Shown here: in pieces, positions 61,038 to 64,000 of the stretch
How positions within the stretch are numbered: position 1 is the first letter of the stretch
Layout: each line of letters begins with the position of its first letter
Assembly: GCA_964474755.1 (NCBI GenBank)
Contig: CAYYUG010000001.1
Span: 62,001 to 126,000, forward strand
Origin: GCA-2717185 sp964474755
GTDB lineage: Bacteria; Pseudomonadota; Alphaproteobacteria; UBA8366; GCA-2717185
Length of the DNA stretch: 64,000 nt
Direction: 5' to 3'
Notes under the pieces: generated by a model
The model's input: only the letters and a program-made list of their open reading frames with translations
Databases searched by the model: none
Told to the model about the DNA's origin: nothing
Program-made: the position numbers and the translations under genes

Positions 61038-62195
61038 TTAACCGCCACGCCAATTCCGCAGCGCCGCAGCAGCAGCGGCCGTGGTGTCCGCCGTTCCCGC
61101 AAAACTAAACCGCACGAACCGATCGCCTCGGTAGGGATCAAAATCAATTCCTGGGGTAATGGCCACACCGGTCTTAGACAGGAGAACCCGGCAGAACGCG
61201 TCGCTGTCATTCGTCATGTGGGATACGTCAGCGTAAAGATAGAACGCTCCATCCGCTGGGGCGATACTATGAAATCCGGCTTTAGGCAATGCATCCAGTA
61301 AAAGTTCGCGATTATGCGCGTACTGCACTACGTTGCGATCCAATTCGTCCGAACAATTCAAAGCAGCGACTGCGGCAATCTGCGATAAGGTCGGCGCCGA
61401 AATATACAGATTTTGACCCAGGCTTTCGGTAACTCGCAGCAAATCTTGCGGTATCACCATCCATCCCAAACGCCAACCGGTCATGGAAAAGTACTTCGAA
61501 AAACTATTGATGATGACCGCGTCCTGAGCAAAAGAAAGTGCGCAGTCGGCGTTCGCACCGTAGGTAATTCCATGATATATTTCATCGGAAATCAGACGGA
61601 TATCGTGCGTACTACAGTAAACTGCAAGCTCCTGAAATGATTTGGTATCGAGCATAGTTCCAGTCGGGTTGGACGGGCTGGCCACGATCAGACCGTCAAT
61701 TGGCCCAGCCGCGCGTGCTCTGTCTAGAAGCTTCGGTGTAGGTTGGAAGCGGTCCGACAATTCTGCCGGCAGCAGTACAGGCTCTATGCCAAGCACAGAC
61801 AGTATGTTGCGGTAGCAAGGATATCCTGGCACCGCTAATGCAACGCGGTCGCCCGGATCAAAAGCGGCCAAAAAGGCCAGAACAAAGCCGGCAGACGAGC
61901 CGGTCGTAGCTACAATTCGCTCAGGTTTAACAATCAGACCATAATAGTCGAGATATCGCTTCGCCACTGCTTCTCGGAGGTCTGGAAGACCCAACGCATC
62001 GGTATAGCCAAGACGCTGGTCACTCAAAGCTTTCTCGGCAGCCCGCAACGCCCCTACCGGTGCACTAGTCCCCGGCTGGCCAACCTCTAGATGGTAGATT
62101 GCTTGCTTGGCAACTTCGCGTTCGTTGGCCGCCCGCATTACCTCCATGACTCGGAAGGGCGGAATTTCGTGAGCCCGCTGCGAAACTTTTGGCAT
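61038..62195 (-). CDS. Class I pyridoxal phosphate-dependent aminotransferase
   Basis: The 385-residue enzyme has the fold type I motifs EVGQPGTSAPVGAL near 33, YTDALGLPDLREAVAKRY near 60, ASPSNPTGTMLD near 165, DEIYHGITYG near 197 and the Schiff-base Lys in INSFSKYFSMTGWRLGW near 225, with Arg in FVRFSFAGT near the end. It resembles aspartate/alanine-type aminotransferases. The ATG at 62195 gives a usual N-terminus; the longer frame overlaps the GGT gene's end. It follows the GGT-like gene by 10 nt on the same strand. Confidence 0.93.
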   Translation of the reverse strand: MPKVSQRAHEIPPFRVMEVMRAANEREVAKQAIYHLEVGQPGTSAPVGALRAAEKALSDQRLGYTDALGLPDLREAVAKRYLDYYGLIVKPERIVATTGSSAGFVLAFLAAFDPGDRVALAVPGYPCYRNILSVLGIEPVLLPAELSDRFQPTPKLLDRARAAGPIDGLIVASPSNPTGTMLDTKSFQELAVYCSTHDIRLISDEIYHGITYGANADCALSFAQDAVIINSFSKYFSMTGWRLGWMVIPQDLLRVTESLGQNLYISAPTLSQIAAVAALNCSDELDRNVVQYAHNRELLLDALPKAGFHSIAPADGAFYLYADVSHMTNDSDAFCRVLLSKTGVAITPGIDFDPYRGDRFVRFSFAGTADTTAAAAAALRNWRGG

Positions 62196-62205
62196 TTGCC
62201 GACCT

Positions 62206-63993
62206 TTACCGTTCAGCTTCCACCGCCATGCCGGCGCCTCGCGGATCGGCATGAACGAAGCAGGCTATATTTTCACTGCGGGCATCGAGGCCAAGCGGAC
62301 ACTCGACTGCGTTAACCTTCCCCAAGGCTGGCACGACCTCAGTCGTATGACCGCGCTGTTCCAAATCATACTTATATTTTTCTGAAACCGAGGCTTCCAG
62401 CAGGGCAACATCAGGTACTCCGCTATGGTGTACTCGCGGCGCATTGAGTGCTTTTTTCAAAGTGATCCCTTGCTGCATCGAAGTGGCCAACACCGATGTC
62501 GTAGCCGTCGTAGCCGCTGCACCGCCCGACCCAGCGATGGCGTAGCGGAAGCTTTGAAAGTCTGCGTCGAAGCTTATAATCGGCCCCAGGGATAGCGCGT
62601 TACGACCCGCCTGTCCCGGTGCCATGGCAAGCACTATTCCGGTACCAGGCGCAATTCGACCTGAACCAAAAAAATTAAAGTTGGTAAGATTACAGGCTAC
62701 CGCCAACCCCACCAAGTCGACGATAACAAACCCGGTCCCGGCAATGTTTTCTCGAACCAGTGCGGGCACAGGCTCCAGTTTCGCTATTGGTGTCGCTTTG
62801 TCGCGATTGAAATTTTCCATAAGAGAACGTGCATTGTCGGGATCACCAAAATCCTGCTCCGCTTTAACAGTTCCTGCGGATTGCAGCCAGGCGGGTCGCG
62901 CAATAAAGGCGCGCTTCCCAGTCTCTAAAAGTAAATGGAGACGGGCTGCACCGACGGCACCTCGGAAGCGGTTTTCCAACGTCAACATGTTCCACATCAA
63001 ACCGCTTGCAATACCGGCGCCCGCTGGAGAAGGGACGAAATTTATGATTTGTCCATTGTATGGAATAGCGACCGGCTTACGCCAGCGCGGAACATAGTTG
63101 TTCAAATCTTCCAAGGAAAGGGCGCCGCCCGCATCCCGTGCTGCTTTCACAATACGCGCGGCCAACTGCCCTTCGTAGAACGAGGTGATACCACCTATTC
63201 GCAGTGCCGCGTATATATCCGCCAGATCGTGCTGAATAAGATGGTCGCCCTCTTCGAAAGGTTTGCCATCTGGGCGAGCGAATATCTTTCGGGCGTTTGG
63301 ATCTTGGAATAGCGGTTTGGCCGACAACGCTAACTCGCGCGCCGTCGCCCGCGACACAATATGACCAAAGCGTGCAGCTTTTTCAGTCTTAGCCAAAATT
63401 TCCCTGAGATCAGTATGTCCATATCTGACATGCAACGCAGCCAGACCGCGGAGCAAAGTTGGAACTGCAATCGGTCGATCAGTCTGTGTACCTGGCGTAC
63501 CTGGCGCGGCGATAAAGTCAATGACTTCCGTTCTTTTTTGCCCCGGATCATGCACGATGCAGATACCACCGCCGCCAATACTGATCGAAGATGGCATCGT
63601 TACAGTCATGGTCAAGGCAAGTGCAACCGCCGCATCGGCGGCTGTACCCCCAATTTTTAAAATCTCCTCAGCAACCTTGACGGCATTTGGCTCATCCCCC
63701 GCGACCGCACCAAAGAAAACGAAGTCACTTTCAATCACGGTGCTCCCGGCTTGCCTGCGGGTTTCCGAACCGGGAAGGATGTTCGAGAGGCCGGAAATAA
63801 TTCCTGATTCGCCATATAAACCGCTGGTACTGCCGCAGCCCAAGGCCAGCGTAGCGGTTACGGTTAGCGCAATCACTTGAATGCTGTGGCGATAGAGCCC
63901 AGCTAAGGTGAGGCTTCTTAGGAGTTTCGGCACGTTGAAGCGCATATACAAGTCCAATAATGTTAATCGCGTATTAGCGATTTTTTGTGTCAT
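62206..63993 (-). CDS. Gamma-glutamyltransferase family lipoprotein
   Basis: The 595 residues match the GGT (Ntn-hydrolase) family: IGGTAADAAVALALTMTVTM near 115, SISIGGGGICIVHD near 138, and the small-subunit region ENIAGTGFVIVDLVGLAVAC near 430, then FGSGRIAPGTGIVLA and AGSGGAAATTATT. A hydrophobic N-terminus ending ALGC suggests a lipoprotein signal, with Cys near 53. At the autocleavage site E. coli has TTHYSVVD; here AGTGFVIVD leaves a single Thr one position later. Starts at 63993 or at an in-frame ATG at 63945 are both possible; upstream sequence lies beyond the window. Family members hydrolyse gamma-glutamyl compounds in the periplasm. Confidence 0.88.
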   Translation of the reverse strand: MTQKIANTRLTLLDLYMRFNVPKLLRSLTLAGLYRHSIQVIALTVTATLALGCGSTSGLYGESGIISGLSNILPGSETRRQAGSTVIESDFVFFGAVAGDEPNAVKVAEEILKIGGTAADAAVALALTMTVTMPSSISIGGGGICIVHDPGQKRTEVIDFIAAPGTPGTQTDRPIAVPTLLRGLAALHVRYGHTDLREILAKTEKAARFGHIVSRATARELALSAKPLFQDPNARKIFARPDGKPFEEGDHLIQHDLADIYAALRIGGITSFYEGQLAARIVKAARDAGGALSLEDLNNYVPRWRKPVAIPYNGQIINFVPSPAGAGIASGLMWNMLTLENRFRGAVGAARLHLLLETGKRAFIARPAWLQSAGTVKAEQDFGDPDNARSLMENFNRDKATPIAKLEPVPALVRENIAGTGFVIVDLVGLAVACNLTNFNFFGSGRIAPGTGIVLAMAPGQAGRNALSLGPIISFDADFQSFRYAIAGSGGAAATTATTSVLATSMQQGITLKKALNAPRVHHSGVPDVALLEASVSEKYKYDLEQRGHTTEVVPALGKVNAVECPLGLDARSENIACFVHADPRGAGMAVEAER

Positions 63994-64000
63994 TCTGATT

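Noticed and set aside
1..64000. CRISPR arrays, insertion sequences, integrases, prophage or toxin-antitoxin modules
   Set aside because: I looked for regularly spaced repeats, transposase motifs and phage genes and saw none; the 55-base duplicate in rne is an assembly feature.

Overview
The window looks like a contig scaffold from a proteobacterium, most likely an alphaproteobacterium of Rhodospirillales type. The reasons are the order rne (divergent) / amiC-type amidase - PBP1A - prfB, the large SUF operon headed by an Rrf2-type sufR, RNase E with an acidic insertion in its N-terminal part, and the protein sequences overall. That placement is an inference from gene order and family resemblance, not a phylogeny. 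Two 100-N runs mark assembly gaps; the one inside rne is flanked by an identical 55-base sequence and looks like an assembly-graph artefact.

Layout. (1) 1-4.2 kb: an unrecognised partial gene, a decayed D-cysteine desulfhydrase/ACC deaminase-type gene, prfC and a DsbA-like isomerase. (2) 4.2-22 kb: a long accessory catabolic region, mostly on the minus strand: HemL-like aminotransferase, PrpF isomerase, class II aldolase, enoyl-CoA hydratase, isochorismatase-type amidohydrolase, M24 creatinase-like hydrolase, DHA2 exporter, Baeyer-Villiger monooxygenase, MmgE/PrpD protein, HAD dehalogenase, two TauD dioxygenases, an SDR and an HpsN-like member of the histidinol dehydrogenase family. It also holds decayed genes (an EamA transporter, a CHASE2-domain fragment, an unidentified ORF). 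(3) 22-24 kb: a 54-aa charged protein, a cold shock protein and a DEAD-box helicase. (4) 24.2-28.1 kb: a plus-strand cassette TauD - SDR - PhyH - MFS, followed by a nearly full-length nu-class glutathione S-transferase pseudogene. (5) 28.8-40.8 kb, minus strand: cspA, tRNA-Met(CAT), then (in transcription order from the far end) cysE, nifS-like, fdx, tenA, sufR-B-C-D-S-U-T-A, mnmA and a small unknown gene. (6) 41-53 kb: alpha/beta hydrolase, anmK, tyrS, a YhdP/AsmA-like giant, bcp, an aminotransferase, FAH hydrolase, a DUF455 protein, a RidA-family protein and an enoyl-CoA hydratase. (7) 53-64 kb: prfB with a programmed +1 frameshift, PBP1A, amidase, divergent rne, an aminotransferase and a gamma-glutamyltransferase-like lipoprotein.

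How the genes fit together. The 29-41 kb block joins cysteine synthesis (cysE), sulfur mobilisation (two cysteine desulfurases), Fe-S assembly (SUF), a ferredoxin and tRNA thiolation (mnmA). The 4-22 kb and 24-28 kb blocks look like peripheral catabolism of small organic acids, amides or sulfonates, with their own transporters; substrates cannot be read from sequence. At least four decayed genes in 64 kb, found by reading across frameshifts and stops, suggest ongoing gene loss, as in a lineage shedding accessory metabolism (inference).
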